NCBI GenBank assembly: GCA_043228905.1 | Contig: JBHGNT010000015.1 | Coordinates: forward strand, 13,516,001-13,580,000 | Reading direction: 5' to 3' | DNA length: 64,000 bases | Source: Azolla caroliniana | Lineage: Eukaryota > Polypodiophyta | Shown: in pieces, positions 1 to 10,439 of the stretch | Position numbering within the stretch: the stretch's first letter is position 1 | Layout of the letters: each line of letters begins with the position of its first letter | Translations under genes and position numbers: made by a program | Notes under the pieces: generated by a model | Databases searched by the model: none | Told to the model about the DNA's origin: nothing | What the model saw: the letters and a program-made list of their open reading frames with translations, nothing else

Positions 1-657
1 TGTGATCAAGCCGTGCAAGACTACCGCCCCTAACATTCCCGACGGCTCTGGAAAAGTGCAGTGAATGTGAGCTTCTCCTAAGGGAAGAGCCCCATGTATC
101 CTTCACCCCGATTTTGCCAATTAGGAAAGCCCATGAATCCAGCTCTGCACCATAAATAGGCCTCTGGGTCCCTCCTTTCCTATCTCCCAGGTGTTTAGTC
201 ATGTTGAAATCACCTGCCATTACCCAAGCCTCAGCATCAGGTAATGTTGTCACTAACATCCTCCAAAAGATTGCTCTCTCGGGGGCTGAGTTAGGGGCAT
301 AAATGTTTAGCACCCCAACTTGTAGGTGATTCCATTTCAGAAGCACGTATAAGGCCCGACCCTCCACCAACGTGCTAGATGATGTTACTTCGTATCGGGC
401 CTTATCGCTGATCGAGATGCAGACCCCTCCTCTTTGGTGGAGGTCACCTTGTGCAGCTGACCACCATGTGGTCCACCCACCCGACAAGGGGTTTACTAAG
501 CTCTGAGTTTGCTCTTGCGAGAGGTGGTGTTCCTACAAAAGCAATATGTCAATATGGCCCCCTATATTAAGGGGATTCAGCTCCTCCTGAAGTCTTCGAC
601 ACTCTTGGTGTTGTCGGCCTCCACCAAGGCCCTGTACATTCCACGTTAGGATCCTCA
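1..657 (-). pseudogene. LINE ORF2 N-terminal endonuclease fragment
   Basis: Read on the minus strand from an ATG at 657, the translation runs from the window interior to base 1 and is cut by the window edge. It shows the apurinic-endonuclease (EEP) fold motifs in order: an ILTWNVQGLGG start, LLL-stop-EHH in place of the usual catalytic QE(H/T), NIYAPNS, and AGDFNM at about 195-215. These are the N-terminal endonuclease motifs of plant L1-type LINE ORF2, which nicks target DNA to prime reverse transcription. At least one in-frame stop (about 535, just before EHH) makes the copy inactive. The reverse transcriptase part would lie beyond base 1. The ATG overlaps the stop of the preceding small ORF (655-840). 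Confidence 0.85.
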
Positions 658-840
658 TCCGAAAGCGGTGACGCTGACGCCCATGTTCGGGCCGATCCCC
701 ATGTTAAGGGGCAACCTAACACCTATTTTGGGGGGTATGGTCTCCACAGCAGGCTGCAAATCCCCTATGGGATTCTCAGCCGGTCGTTCACAAAAATTGG
801 GCCATGCAATTAAAAACCCTACATCAACATAAAAGGACAA
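655..840 (-). other. Small ORF directly upstream of the LINE endonuclease
   Basis: This 61-codon minus-strand frame ends in TGA, which overlaps the ATG of the LINE ORF2 reading as ATGA. It is proline-rich and has no motif I recognise. Its place suggests the tail of LINE ORF1 or of the LINE 5' leader. It could also be chance; only the overlap with the ORF2 start argues for meaning. Confidence 0.35.
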
Positions 841-2445
841 TATCCAATTGATGTATTCTTACAACTTTTATAAGCAAACTCCAAAATAGGAAGATATTAT
901 TGCATTTGGTAGGCTTCTCGGAGACATATACTTGAAGAATATCCTTAATGATTTGATTAACTCATTCTGTTTGTCAATAAGATTGAGGGTGGTATGTGAA
1001 ACTCATGCTCAAAGTAGTTTCTCGTTTCTTAAAGATTTGCGTAACTTAAAAAATTGCAAGTAAACTTAGTATCTCTATCACTCACTATATCTTTCAAGAA
1101 ATCTAGATGATGACGATGAGATCAAATTACAAATCCAATAAGAGATTATAGAGTTGGAGAGACAAAAGTTAATTAAGGACAAACAAGAAATCAACATGGG
1201 TATAAGCAAATTCAAAAGAAATGCCCATAGACGAGATGAGTTCATGAGGGGGGCTAATATATACAACCTTAGAAGGTAAATTGCATGCATATTTTAAATT
1301 CAATATTTACATTATAATATTTGGATATGCAATAGGAGTGTGGGGAGGGCGGTCTCTAGTGAAAGCAACATTTAGGGGTGTGATTTCTCGAAGACTCATT
1401 TTAATATTAATGCTAAATGATATATTATTAATAATCTAAATATTAACTATATACAAATTAATTATAGTGAAGAATATAAAAGATTGTACCTCCAACAATA
1501 CTATGTATCCTGAAAGAGAAACATGATCTCCTTTAAGACCATCTTTATTTGCCATCTTGTCCCAAACTCTTACGAATATCATCTTGATCCCTACATTACG
1601 AAACTAGGATGTACTAATTGTAGGCCTAATATTGTAACATTGATAATATGTCACAAACTTGTAAACTTATTTCCAATAGGTCTCCATTGGAGGGAGATAT
1701 GACTCTGCGATGTCACATTACCTCTTTTTGGAACCACCTACTTCCTAGATGAATCAAGTCAAGGTTCTCATCGAGGATACATGGTGTGTCTTTTTGAGGA
1801 TGACCTTGTGGATCCATGTCCATCGATCCACATAGAAGGTTTGAGGCCATGTTGGAAGTTAGTTCGCTATGAATTTTGAGACATCTTTGGTACATCCTAT
1901 TCAAAGGAAAAAGGAAAAATTTGGAAAAATTTGTAAATGTTATCTAGAATATACCTAAAGTAGAGAAATACATACCTTTCACCACTGTGATTTGCTTGAG
2001 TTGGTATGGAGGAATTGTTAACTTGAACCCCTTTTCATTTGACAACATGTAACTACTATTAGGAATTAATATGTGAACCAAGTAAGCTGAGATTGTGATA
2101 AACAATGCACTTACCTAGAATGTGTGAACTGCAACTCATGGTCAAGAAAGATATCATGTTCGAAAGTTGATTTTGTAAACCTTGCTTACAAGTGTTCTTA
2201 GTAACAGTGGGTGTGGATGTGTAAGTACTAGTCTAAATTGTTGGTGATGCACGTGTTGGCGTTGTCATGGTCAATGCCGACTCAAAAAAATGAAGAGTGC
2301 TTATTTGTAATTGATTTAAACATTTATGGCATTCATCTTCTCTTTATGCTCATCTTTTGAAAGCCTCAATCCTGAGTAGATTCCTTAACATGAAGAGGTG
2401 TGTTGGAATGGTTTTGATAAATAATCAAAAGGCTCAATTTTTACC
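841..2445. other. AT-rich non-coding stretch
   Basis: No convincing gene is seen. A plus-strand stretch at about 1105-1280 reads as a charged, possibly coiled-coil peptide (repeats of ELERQKL and KDKQEI type) with a stop near its start. It may be an exon remnant, but I could not assign it. Confidence 0.4.
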
Positions 2446-2449
2446 TAAA

Positions 2450-2815
2450 ACACATATCAAGATGTATGTATGTGTGTATAAATTAATGATCGTATGGATG
2501 TGTATATATTGAATGAATGGCTGTATGAATGAATGTACATATGCATGCATGCATGAATGTGTGTGTGTATCCAAATGTGTATAAATATATGAATTCATGT
2601 ATATGTATGCAAGTATGTATATGGGTATGAAGGCGATTTAATGAATGTGGGAATCTATGTTTGAGTGTATGAATTTATATATGTATGTGTGCTTGAATTT
2701 GTGTGTAAATGTTTGTATCGTGAATGTATGCATATGTTTGATTGAATGAATGTGTGAGAGTGTATAAATGTATGATTGAATGAATGTAGAAATGTAGAAA
2801 TGTATGTGTAGCTTG
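2450..2815. repeat. Degenerate tetranucleotide (ATGT / TGAA) simple-sequence tract
   Basis: About 365 bp of imperfect repeats of ATGT, ATGA and TGAATG units (for example gcatgcatgcatg at about 2544 and gaatgaatg runs). It is a decayed compound microsatellite. The minus-strand ORF at 2638-2949, rich in His, Thr and Ile, is a by-product of it. Confidence 0.8.
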
Positions 2816-2819
2816 TCTC

Positions 2820-3336
2820 TAATAGCTACCAAATCATTAAGAGGCTTGGTGAGGGAATCACCGCCATGAATGATGTAGGGTGCGGTGCGTAGGCGAGGGT
2901 GCGTGCAATCTGCATTGTCCGATGTAGATAAAAAAAAGCGTCCACTCAAAAAAGTTGATAGCTTGCCACTAGGAGCTCGATTCTCTGACAGGCTTTGTCA
3001 CCAAGAGCCTGATTGACTTAGGGCAAGAGCCCAACTGAAATCACTAGCTCGACAGACTTAGGAAGGAGCCCGATTCAAATCAAGACCCCAACTCAAAAAT
3101 AGACATAAAAAATTCTAAGTGAAACCAAAATTTGCCATCAAAATCTTACACTAAAATCCCTCTAAAAAATCTAAAACTTCCAATTACACAAAACTTAAAA
3201 CTTAATTTAAGCGTCAAATAACAAATCAAACTTAAAACTTAAAGCTTCAAATAACAAATCAACTTTATACTTAAAGCTTTAATTTACACTTACGTTAAAG
3301 CTTAAAACTTCAAATTACACAAATTCTCTATGCCAA
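2820..3336. repeat. Non-coding, with short A-rich near-repeats
   Basis: From 3120 to 3310 there are loosely repeated units of the type AACTTAAAGCTTCAAATAACAAATC. The part at 2945-3090 repeats short phrases such as agcccgatt and gacttagg. No gene is seen. Confidence 0.5.
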
Positions 3337-3341
3337 AATGG

Positions 3342-3480
3342 TTCTAACATTACAAGATATGTAGTTTTGAGTTCGGAGAACAAAAATGTCCAAATTCCAA
3401 GTCAAAAAACCTAAAGATGAAATTCTAACATCACAAGATATGTAGTTTTGAGTTCGGAGAACAAAAAGTCCAAATTCTAA
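3342..3480. repeat. Two direct copies of a ~60-bp unit
   Basis: The sequence around acaagatatgtagttttgag and the following cggagaacaaaaa occurs at about 3342-3405 and again at about 3422-3480, nearly identical. This is a simple local tandem duplication next to the MULE-like pseudogene. Confidence 0.8.
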
Positions 3481-3496
3481 CACATGTAAGCAGAGA

Positions 3497-5931
3497 TTAT
3501 GGCTGTGGGGATGATGGCAAAATAGAGCCACAAAATTTGCAACATGTAACATTCGAATCTCTTGAAGTCAAGGTCAAGCCGTCACAATGCAGATACCGAA
3601 CCTTCTCAGTTTCACATATCGGCAATCGCCTCCAACCCCGACTTGCACCTCTTTGTAGTTTTCTAGTGTGGGATTGGGAAGTGTCTTGCGAGATGTCGAG
3701 TGTTGCTCCTCTTTTTGCACTAATTTGTTGCTTTTGACTTATGGATCTACCACCTTCTTCATTGGTGGATTTTGGTGCACCAACACGATAGACCGTCTTA
3801 GTTAGATCTTCCAATGTCTGTATACATTTCAAAATAGTTGCACAATCAAAGGATCCTCACCCTTGCTTGAGGCATTGAATAGCTTACTTGGCCATGTGTA
3901 TTTTGGACTTCCATGATTCCATCTCATTTGATGTAGGGTTTGTCTCCCTGACTGGTTCGACCTCTTTCTCCACTTCTATTTCTATGATATGACCCATTCA
4001 CATTTGGGCCATGTGAGCTATAAAAGGCAATGACCCACATAGGTGTAGCATGCACCTCTTAATAAATGCATACACTTACTCGCAAGGAATTGGAAATCAC
4101 AATATGAGCATTGGAGTGAGACATATACTATAGTGTGGGAGATGTCAAGCTCAATATTCTAAACCAATTGAGCCAAACATTGGGCTTGTCCGCATATTTT
4201 ACCTTTAACTCCTCACACATTGCATTGAATGCGGCTTCCGTAATGCTTTGCTTGAGTTACCACATCCATTGATAAAGATGGTTTCTCTCAAGCGCACTTA
4301 CTTTTGGTAACAAGTTGTCCACCCATGATTTTTGGGTGTGGAACTAACACAACAAAGGCCGACAATGTGTTTGCGCCCGTTGCGCATTTGCAATAATCCA
4401 AGATTGATGGTCTATTGTAACCATATTACCTATGCCATTATATGATGTCCAATATTTATTGATCACTATCACATTTGGCCTCACCTTGGGCATCCTTGGG
4501 AATATGACTCTCAAGCAACTTTCTTATGTGACTTGCTCATGGTTTGACCCCTTATTAGAACTACATTTAATCATGTACCATAACAGGATCCTAATTCCCA
4601 TGGCTTTGGGGCAACAACTATATATAATGGCAACCCGAATTGGTTTGTTTTAACTGTGGAGTCAATTGTCCAAGAGTTGTGTAGTGACAATTTCTCACAC
4701 ATTTCTAACATCGATTGATCTTGAAGCCCCAAGATAAGTGGTTGCATGGTTGGAGTTTTGGAGGAATCATGCAAGTAGGGTTGGACATGAGCCACCTTTC
4801 GAAGATCCCGGATTGCATATGCATCTTGCATAATCAAAGACCAATCAACATTTGACATAACACTCTTGATTTTTAAGCTAGGACCTCCTTTGGTATCATA
4901 AAGAACCTATAACTACCAAGTTCTAATGGACTAACGTTGAACTTACGATATGCTTTCTTACTCATGCTGATACATGCCACATGCCAAGCACACACAACAT
5001 CAAATAGGTCATCTTTGCAACATCTTATGACATTTGGGTGTGCCGGCAAATGGTACACATCCTGTCTACTACCTGGAACATGACCAGTATGAGGTCCATT
5101 TATTGAAATGGTCATGGACCCATAGTCAACTCCGTTGTTTATTCTAACTTTGATATGGAAGCTACACTCACATCTCAATGAACCCCTTCGCCAATGAGTG
5201 GAAGGATGAACACGTCGAGGCGCACCAGCACGATGACAGTTATACCTAGTCATGCACACACCCTTTTGTACTCCTTTCCGAAAGCATGTGTGATACTTTC
5301 TTTGAACATCCGTGAGTGCATCATGTAACTTAAGGAATTCTATCTTGATCACTTCTATGGGAGTGTTATATTTGACGACGCTCATTCCCACCATGTCGGT
5401 TGGTGTTGCCTTTGACACCATTTGGCAACCACAATGTTCACTAGTGATGCTATGATCACGAAGATCACAAGTCCTATGTCTCTTTAACACTTTTAGAGTC
5501 TTTGTCAATGGGTGATGGGAGGTGCTACCATGTGATGCCAATACCACCTCCCTCCAGTTCTCTACGTATATGACTTGTAGATTAGGTGATGCCTTAAGAT
5601 AGATTGCATTCTCATTCCCTAGCTTGAGTCGACTCTTCGTGCGCCTCCATGCATGGAGATTGAGAGGTGCACCTCTTGCGACATCACTTAATGTTTCTAA
5701 TGTTACCTTAACTTGTCTCGATAAATCTTCAACCCTCAAATCATACGTACCTCTTGTGAATGCAAAATACCTGGGGGAACAATACATGAAAGGATCCATC
5801 GCATTTTCTTCACATTCGGATACAAACGACTCAATGGTCATCTCCAATTCATCCTCAAATGTAAATGATGTTGTGGACTATGATGATGTATCCTCCAACT
5901 CATCTTCTTCCGTCATGGCAAAGAGTTCCAT
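3497..5931 (-). pseudogene. MULE/Mutator-like transposase, decayed
   Basis: The reading starts at an ATG at 5931 and passes through several frames. The N-terminal part (about 4873-5847 open) contains a Cys/His-rich zone, CECSFHIKVRI, followed by GHVPGSRQDVYHLPAHP. The middle part (4571-4858) contains TIDSTVKTNQFGLPLY, the usual neighbourhood of the first catalytic Asp of MULE transposases (IDSTFKTN.FGLPL). A downstream part (about 4100-4330) reads SITEAAFNAMCEELKVKY. Stops and frameshifts occur throughout, including a TAG at about 5880 near the N-terminus and breaks after 4571, so the gene is dead. The family cuts and pastes DNA with a DDE catalytic triad. Terminal inverted repeats were not found by eye. 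A domesticated FAR1-type relative is less likely because of the breaks. Confidence 0.7.
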
Positions 5932-5939
5932 GATGCATT

Positions 5940-7160
5940 GTGATTGAATTTGGGTGTGATCGATCAGAAGTAATCTTAGCCCAATCCATTTGGGTGTGAT
6001 AGGAATAAATTATTTCCTTTGATTAGGGTGTGTGATTGAATTATGTGGAAAATAGACGTTAGTATGATCGATTATTTTCTGTGACTATTGTGTGTGATTG
6101 AATTTTGTGTTAGTAATCTTCTTAGTATGAGCATCATTTTCTGTGATTATTTCCAGTGGAAAATGGAAGTTAGTATGATCATTGCCAAGCAATCATTACT
6201 GGTGGTTGGGCTCTTACATGCTCAACGAGTCGGGCTCCTGCCTTCAGTCATGCAGAAGAAATGCGGATATCAAAAGCGAGATTATGAACCCCCATTATAT
6301 TTTAAATTTTCCTTAAAAAACATGTCGTTATGCAACATGTCATTTAATGACATGTTCCAATGTGGAAACATTGTTAGGCTCACAAGTTGCTAAACAACAC
6401 ATGCTTTCTGTGTGGGATAGCAACACCGTTTCTAAAATCAAGGCATGTCGCTATGTGACTTGTTTGTAGAAGCGAATGTTTAGCAAGACCATGGCGAACC
6501 TTAACTAGGGAAGATGGATTGTCAATGACATTGTCCTTGAAGGGTGGGGATATTGTGAATATGAGATGGCATCATTGTGCTTCTAACGATCTTTTCCTTC
6601 ATGTTTTGTGCGGGTGCACTTGTAAGCACACTCTTTCTACATGGGATAATGTGCTTGCATTTTATGATTGTGTGTGCTAGAACATTTTGACAAACCTTGT
6701 CTTCTGTTTGCATGAGAAGAGGAATTTGCAATAGTATGTTGGTTTAATTCACTCAATGCACATGTACGCTCCCTCGTGCACGTGGGTATGACTTACTCTC
6801 TCAAGTGTACTTGTAAACATGAGTGTGAGTGATGTCCTTATATGCGTGGTTTGTTGGTATGAGCTCGTTCATATTAATGTGTATCATGTGTGGAGCGAGT
6901 GGTGTATTTGTATTTGCATTTATGTGCAAGTGTGTGTTTTGGGTACATGTGCTTGTGTTTTTTATATAACTGTCAGGTGTGAAAAAGAAAGGAAAGCTCA
7001 CCGCGATGTTTACAATGTGGATGGGTTGGGTGGGGGATCTCTTCCGTACAAGCAAGGTATTATCACCAAGACATTGAGGCATCTTGCTTTTGCTTTTTGA
7101 TTTTGTGCTTGCTTTTGTGGGGTTGCTTTTACAGTACTTCATGTACAATGTGGGCAAGCA
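5940..7160. other. Non-coding upstream region of the AAA-ATPase
   Basis: From 5940 to 6190 an imperfect repeat of about 80 bp (core tgtgtgattgaatt ... ttagtatgat) appears two to three times. From 6800 to 7000 the sequence is TG-rich, giving spurious Cys/Val ORFs. The promoter and leader of the AAA-ATPase should lie in 6800-7299, but no clear TATA element could be chosen. Confidence 0.4.
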
Positions 7161-7299
7161 ATGATTGCACGTGAAGAAAAGAACAAAGAGGGGCAAGACA
7201 AGGCAAAGAAAGGCCAAGGCCACATTGTGTGATCCATTTAAACAACTTCCGGAACTTGGGGAGGATCTTGATGAATGGGATCGCCCCGGCGCAAGAAGG

Positions 7300-8745
7300 A
7301 TGGATGTGGTGTCGATGGCCATGTACTGGATGGGCATGTATGCCCTTCTCGAGAGGCTTCTCCCGCCGCCCCTACGCCAATGGGTCGATGACAAAATGCA
7401 AGCATTCTGGGATTGGCTACTCCATCGCAACAAACCTTCGAATGTCGTCACTCTTAGGGTTCCGGAGAGATTTGAGGGCTATACCACAAACCACTTGTAC
7501 CGCCACTCATTGGCGTATGTGGGTGCCCTTGACAAGGCCCTACACAAACACAACTGCCTCGATGTCATGCGGGAGGACGAAGAAGGCCAGATCGGGTTTC
7601 GGCTCCCGGTCGGGGAGCTCCTCCATGACACCTTCCGCGGGGTCGACGTGCAGTGGCGGAGGCAAAGGGATAATAAAGAGGAGAATGAGTCTGGTGATAG
7701 CGAGGCGTATTTCACGCTCGAGTTCCCGCAGTCGGCCAGGTCGGCAGTGGTGCCCGACTACCTGGAACATGTCACGCGGACCGCCATGGACATCCAACGC
7801 CGCAACACGCAGCTCGACATCTACAAAAACTCAGCCTGCGGGCATTGGGAATCTACTCCCTTCCATCACCCTTCCACCTTCAGCAGCCTCGCCCTCGACC
7901 CTCACCTCCGTGGCCAGCTCCTAGATGATCTCGATGCCTTCTGCCGGAGCCGGGAGCTGTACCATCGGCTCGGGCGTACATGGAAGCGGGGCTACCTGCT
8001 CCACGGCCCACCTGGCACGGGCAAGACCAGCCTCATCGCTGCGATTGCGAACCACCTCCACTACAATGTCTATGACCTCGAGCTCACGGATGTGACTGAC
8101 AATGCCGAACTCAAGTTGCTCCTCATGAATACCACTCGCAAGTCAATCATCGTCATAGAGGACATTGATTGCTCTTTCAGTCTCACGGACCGGGGGAATG
8201 TTCCGGAAGTCCCCTCGGTCGACCACACCCCCACCCCCACCACCACCACCACCACCACCACCACCCCCACCACATCATCCGATGAAACCCCCATGAACAA
8301 ATCGGATGCCATAGCTTCATCGAAATTGACGCTCTCCGGGCTGCTCAATTTCACGGATGGCTTGTGGTCGGGCTGCGCCGAGGAGAGGATCTTCATCTTC
8401 ACCACCAATTTCAAGGAGAAGCTCGACTCTGCGTTGTTGAGGCCTGGCCGCATGGACGTACATTTTCTCCTCTCCTATTGCAGCTTCGCTGTCGTGAAGA
8501 AGCTCGCAGAGAATTACCTGAACGGAGCCTCGCCCGAGACCCACCCGGATTTGTTCAAGGAGCTCGAGGAAGTGGTGTGTGGGAACCATACCGTCACTCC
8601 GGCTATGGTGGCCGAGATGTTCCTAGGTCATCAAGATGATTATCCAGAGGTTGCACTAGCAGCAGTGATTGAAGCTTTTAAGAAATCCGTGAATGTGAAC
8701 AAGAAGGGCAACAACGCAGCTCCTTTAATCACACTTACAAATTAA
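7300..8745 (+). CDS. Plant AAA-ATPase, BCS1/HSR4/ASD-like, membrane-anchored
   Basis: From the ATG at 7300 the protein has 481 residues in one exon, typical of this intron-poor plant family (about 450-530). Near the N-terminus, residues about 5-35 are hydrophobic (SMAMYWMGMYALLERLLPPPL) and form the expected membrane anchor. A plant N-terminal AAA-associated domain follows. The AAA core holds Walker A GPPGTGKT at 236-243, Walker B IVIED at 284-288, a sensor-1 TTN, and RPGRMD at 381-386 with the arginine finger. Known relatives sit in the mitochondrial, ER or peroxisomal membrane and remodel proteins with ATP; the substrate here is unknown. A poly-Thr/Pro insert follows Walker B. The frame is open upstream to 7165 without an ATG, so a 5' exon or a longer product cannot be excluded. 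All catalytic motifs are present. Confidence 0.9.
   Translation: MDVVSMAMYWMGMYALLERLLPPPLRQWVDDKMQAFWDWLLHRNKPSNVVTLRVPERFEGYTTNHLYRHSLAYVGALDKALHKHNCLDVMREDEEGQIGFRLPVGELLHDTFRGVDVQWRRQRDNKEENESGDSEAYFTLEFPQSARSAVVPDYLEHVTRTAMDIQRRNTQLDIYKNSACGHWESTPFHHPSTFSSLALDPHLRGQLLDDLDAFCRSRELYHRLGRTWKRGYLLHGPPGTGKTSLIAAIANHLHYNVYDLELTDVTDNAELKLLLMNTTRKSIIVIEDIDCSFSLTDRGNVPEVPSVDHTPTPTTTTTTTTTPTTSSDETPMNKSDAIASSKLTLSGLLNFTDGLWSGCAEERIFIFTTNFKEKLDSALLRPGRMDVHFLLSYCSFAVVKKLAENYLNGASPETHPDLFKELEEVVCGNHTVTPAMVAEMFLGHQDDYPEVALAAVIEAFKKSVNVNKKGNNAAPLITLTN
8222..8278 (+). repeat. (ACC)n microsatellite coding poly-Thr inside the AAA-ATPase
   Basis: A run of ACC/CCC triplets codes for about 17 Thr/Pro residues directly after the Walker B segment, where this family usually has a variable loop. 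It keeps the frame. Its length is likely polymorphic. Confidence 0.85.
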
Positions 8746-9522
8746 GGAGAAGATGACATCAGGATTTACCTCCCTAAAAAAATACCATCAGATTGGTATA
8801 AGTATTTCTCTTTGCATAAAATTCAGCAAATCCTTGTTTTGGTTGTGCCAACTCCCCAGTAAATGTAATGCAATGTTCATGATTTCTTCTGGTATGTATT
8901 CAATTTGTGGCATTTCTATTTTTCTCCTATCTTTTATCTCCTGCATATCCCATCTTCTTCCTCTTTTGTGACCATGGTCATTATCTTTTGTTTGGAAAAG
9001 GGAAGTTATAGTGCATTCTTGTGAAAAGAGAGAATAACTTTTCCATCCGCCCACAAAGCTTGTAAATGCAAAATAATGAGCAAGAGAGCTCATTGTCTTT
9101 GGGTTCTATATTTTAGGGACTTTATTGCCCATGCTTCCTTTAGAGGAGATTCAATGGGAAAATAGGATATTTTAAAGGCGATTGAATGGGAAAATTGTTA
9201 TGTTGGCGTCCCTCCCAATGGGAGAAGACGGCCGGAAAGGCTGAAATCAGCAAAAAGGCTGATTAAGGGCCTGAAATCGGCTACTAAGTTGTTCCATTCT
9301 TTGCGTTTTCCCCTTTCTATTGTCTACGTGGTTTCCCTCTACTCTACTCGGCGAAGTTTGTGTCAAGGTTATTGCCTTGAGATTCTAGATATTCCCCTAG
9401 CGATCTAGGAAGGTTGTAACCATCTATACACTTTGTTATACGGAAGTTTTGGCACCCTGAGGGTTCCATGGTTTATCCTTGTTTTAGGGTTTCCATGTAA
9501 AATCTTGTGTCAAAGCAAGGTT
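8746..9522. other. 3' flank of the AAA-ATPase; no gene seen
   Basis: The 3' UTR should lie here, but no canonical AATAAA was picked out. From 9190 to 9510 the sequence repeats ggctgaaatc/ggctgatt phrases and looks like decayed retroelement leader, without a recognisable PBS or ORF. Confidence 0.4.
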
Positions 9523-9990
9523 AACACCGGGACATTTGAAATAGGTAATATGTCGCATTCTTTGATTCTCATCTTGGTGAGATATTAAAAAATGCTTTAT
9601 TTTACTAGAATTTCAAAGACGTACTACGCATGCATACATGGTTTCTTAAAACATAGTCGAATTTAGATCTAAATAATTTCATGGCAATATGTGAATTCTA
9701 TATCTCTTGCTTTGGTATCCAACTCCAAATTGCAAAACAAAATTCCATGGAGGTTGACTTTCATTAACCGTAATTGTGGAGAATATAAAAATAGTACCCC
9801 ACTTTTGGAAGTGGTACAATGATAAATTTATTGTCTATTTACATATAATATATCACAATGTAATTTATGAAAGTGACAGTTATCTATTGAGTGAAATGAT
9901 ACAATTTGAAATCAACAACCTTGCAACCAATGTCACATGCAACTTCCATGTGTAATATTATAGAACAAATTTAACTATCCAATGGAATGT
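9523..9990 (-). mobile_element. Terminal fragment of methyltransferase-transposon copy B
   Basis: The stretch opens with AACACCGGGACATTTGAAAT followed by aggtaatatgtcgcatt, almost the same as the 33-bp terminal repeat of the element at 51538-59353. Further in, phrases match the reverse complement of that element's right end in the same order: a gcatgc core, ggtatcca, aaccgtaatt, agtaccccac and caatgtaatt. It is therefore a diverged right (methyltransferase-side) end in inverted orientation, fitting the minus-strand methyltransferase fragment at 14276-15115. Confidence 0.7.
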
Positions 9991-10430
9991 TGTGGATGTA
10001 GTCAAGGAGATTTGGTTGGCCTTGGTGCATACATTAAAAGGAGAATATGACGCCATCAAGGGTGATTCAGATGTAGTCTTTCGAAAGAAAAAGGTTTTTA
10101 AGAAGAGATGGGAAAGGATGAATGTATTCCACATGGTTAATTGTTGTATACATTGGAGTTATCAACCACCTCTTTGGGCATTTTCTCCACCGATATGAGG
10201 CATGTGGCTATGTATAATTGTTCTTGGTATTGTCTTAGGAGTCTATGAGTAGTTGAAAAGAAAGAAATAACTGAGATTTTGTGCAATCTCAAGGCTTGGG
10301 CTAAGAAGAAAGACCTTTATGACTTATTTTCTGGTTTGTTGAAAGCACGTGGCAACATGGGAGATATATAGAAAGGGAACAATTTTTTTTGCTTCATCAG
10401 AATGGATGAGTTCATTAAAAGCTGAAAATA
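9991..10430. other. No recognisable gene
   Basis: A 68-codon plus-strand ORF (9992-10198) is Lys-rich and matches nothing I know. The rest is AT-rich and non-coding. Confidence 0.3.
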
Positions 10431-10439
10431 ATAACATTT

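Noticed and set aside
2638-2949. His/Thr-rich minus-strand ORF
   Set aside because: Produced by the ATGT/TGAA simple-sequence tract.
8070-8453. Minus-strand 127-codon ORF inside the AAA-ATPase
   Set aside because: It is the antisense shadow of conserved Walker and arginine-finger codons; its poly-Val run mirrors the ACC repeat.
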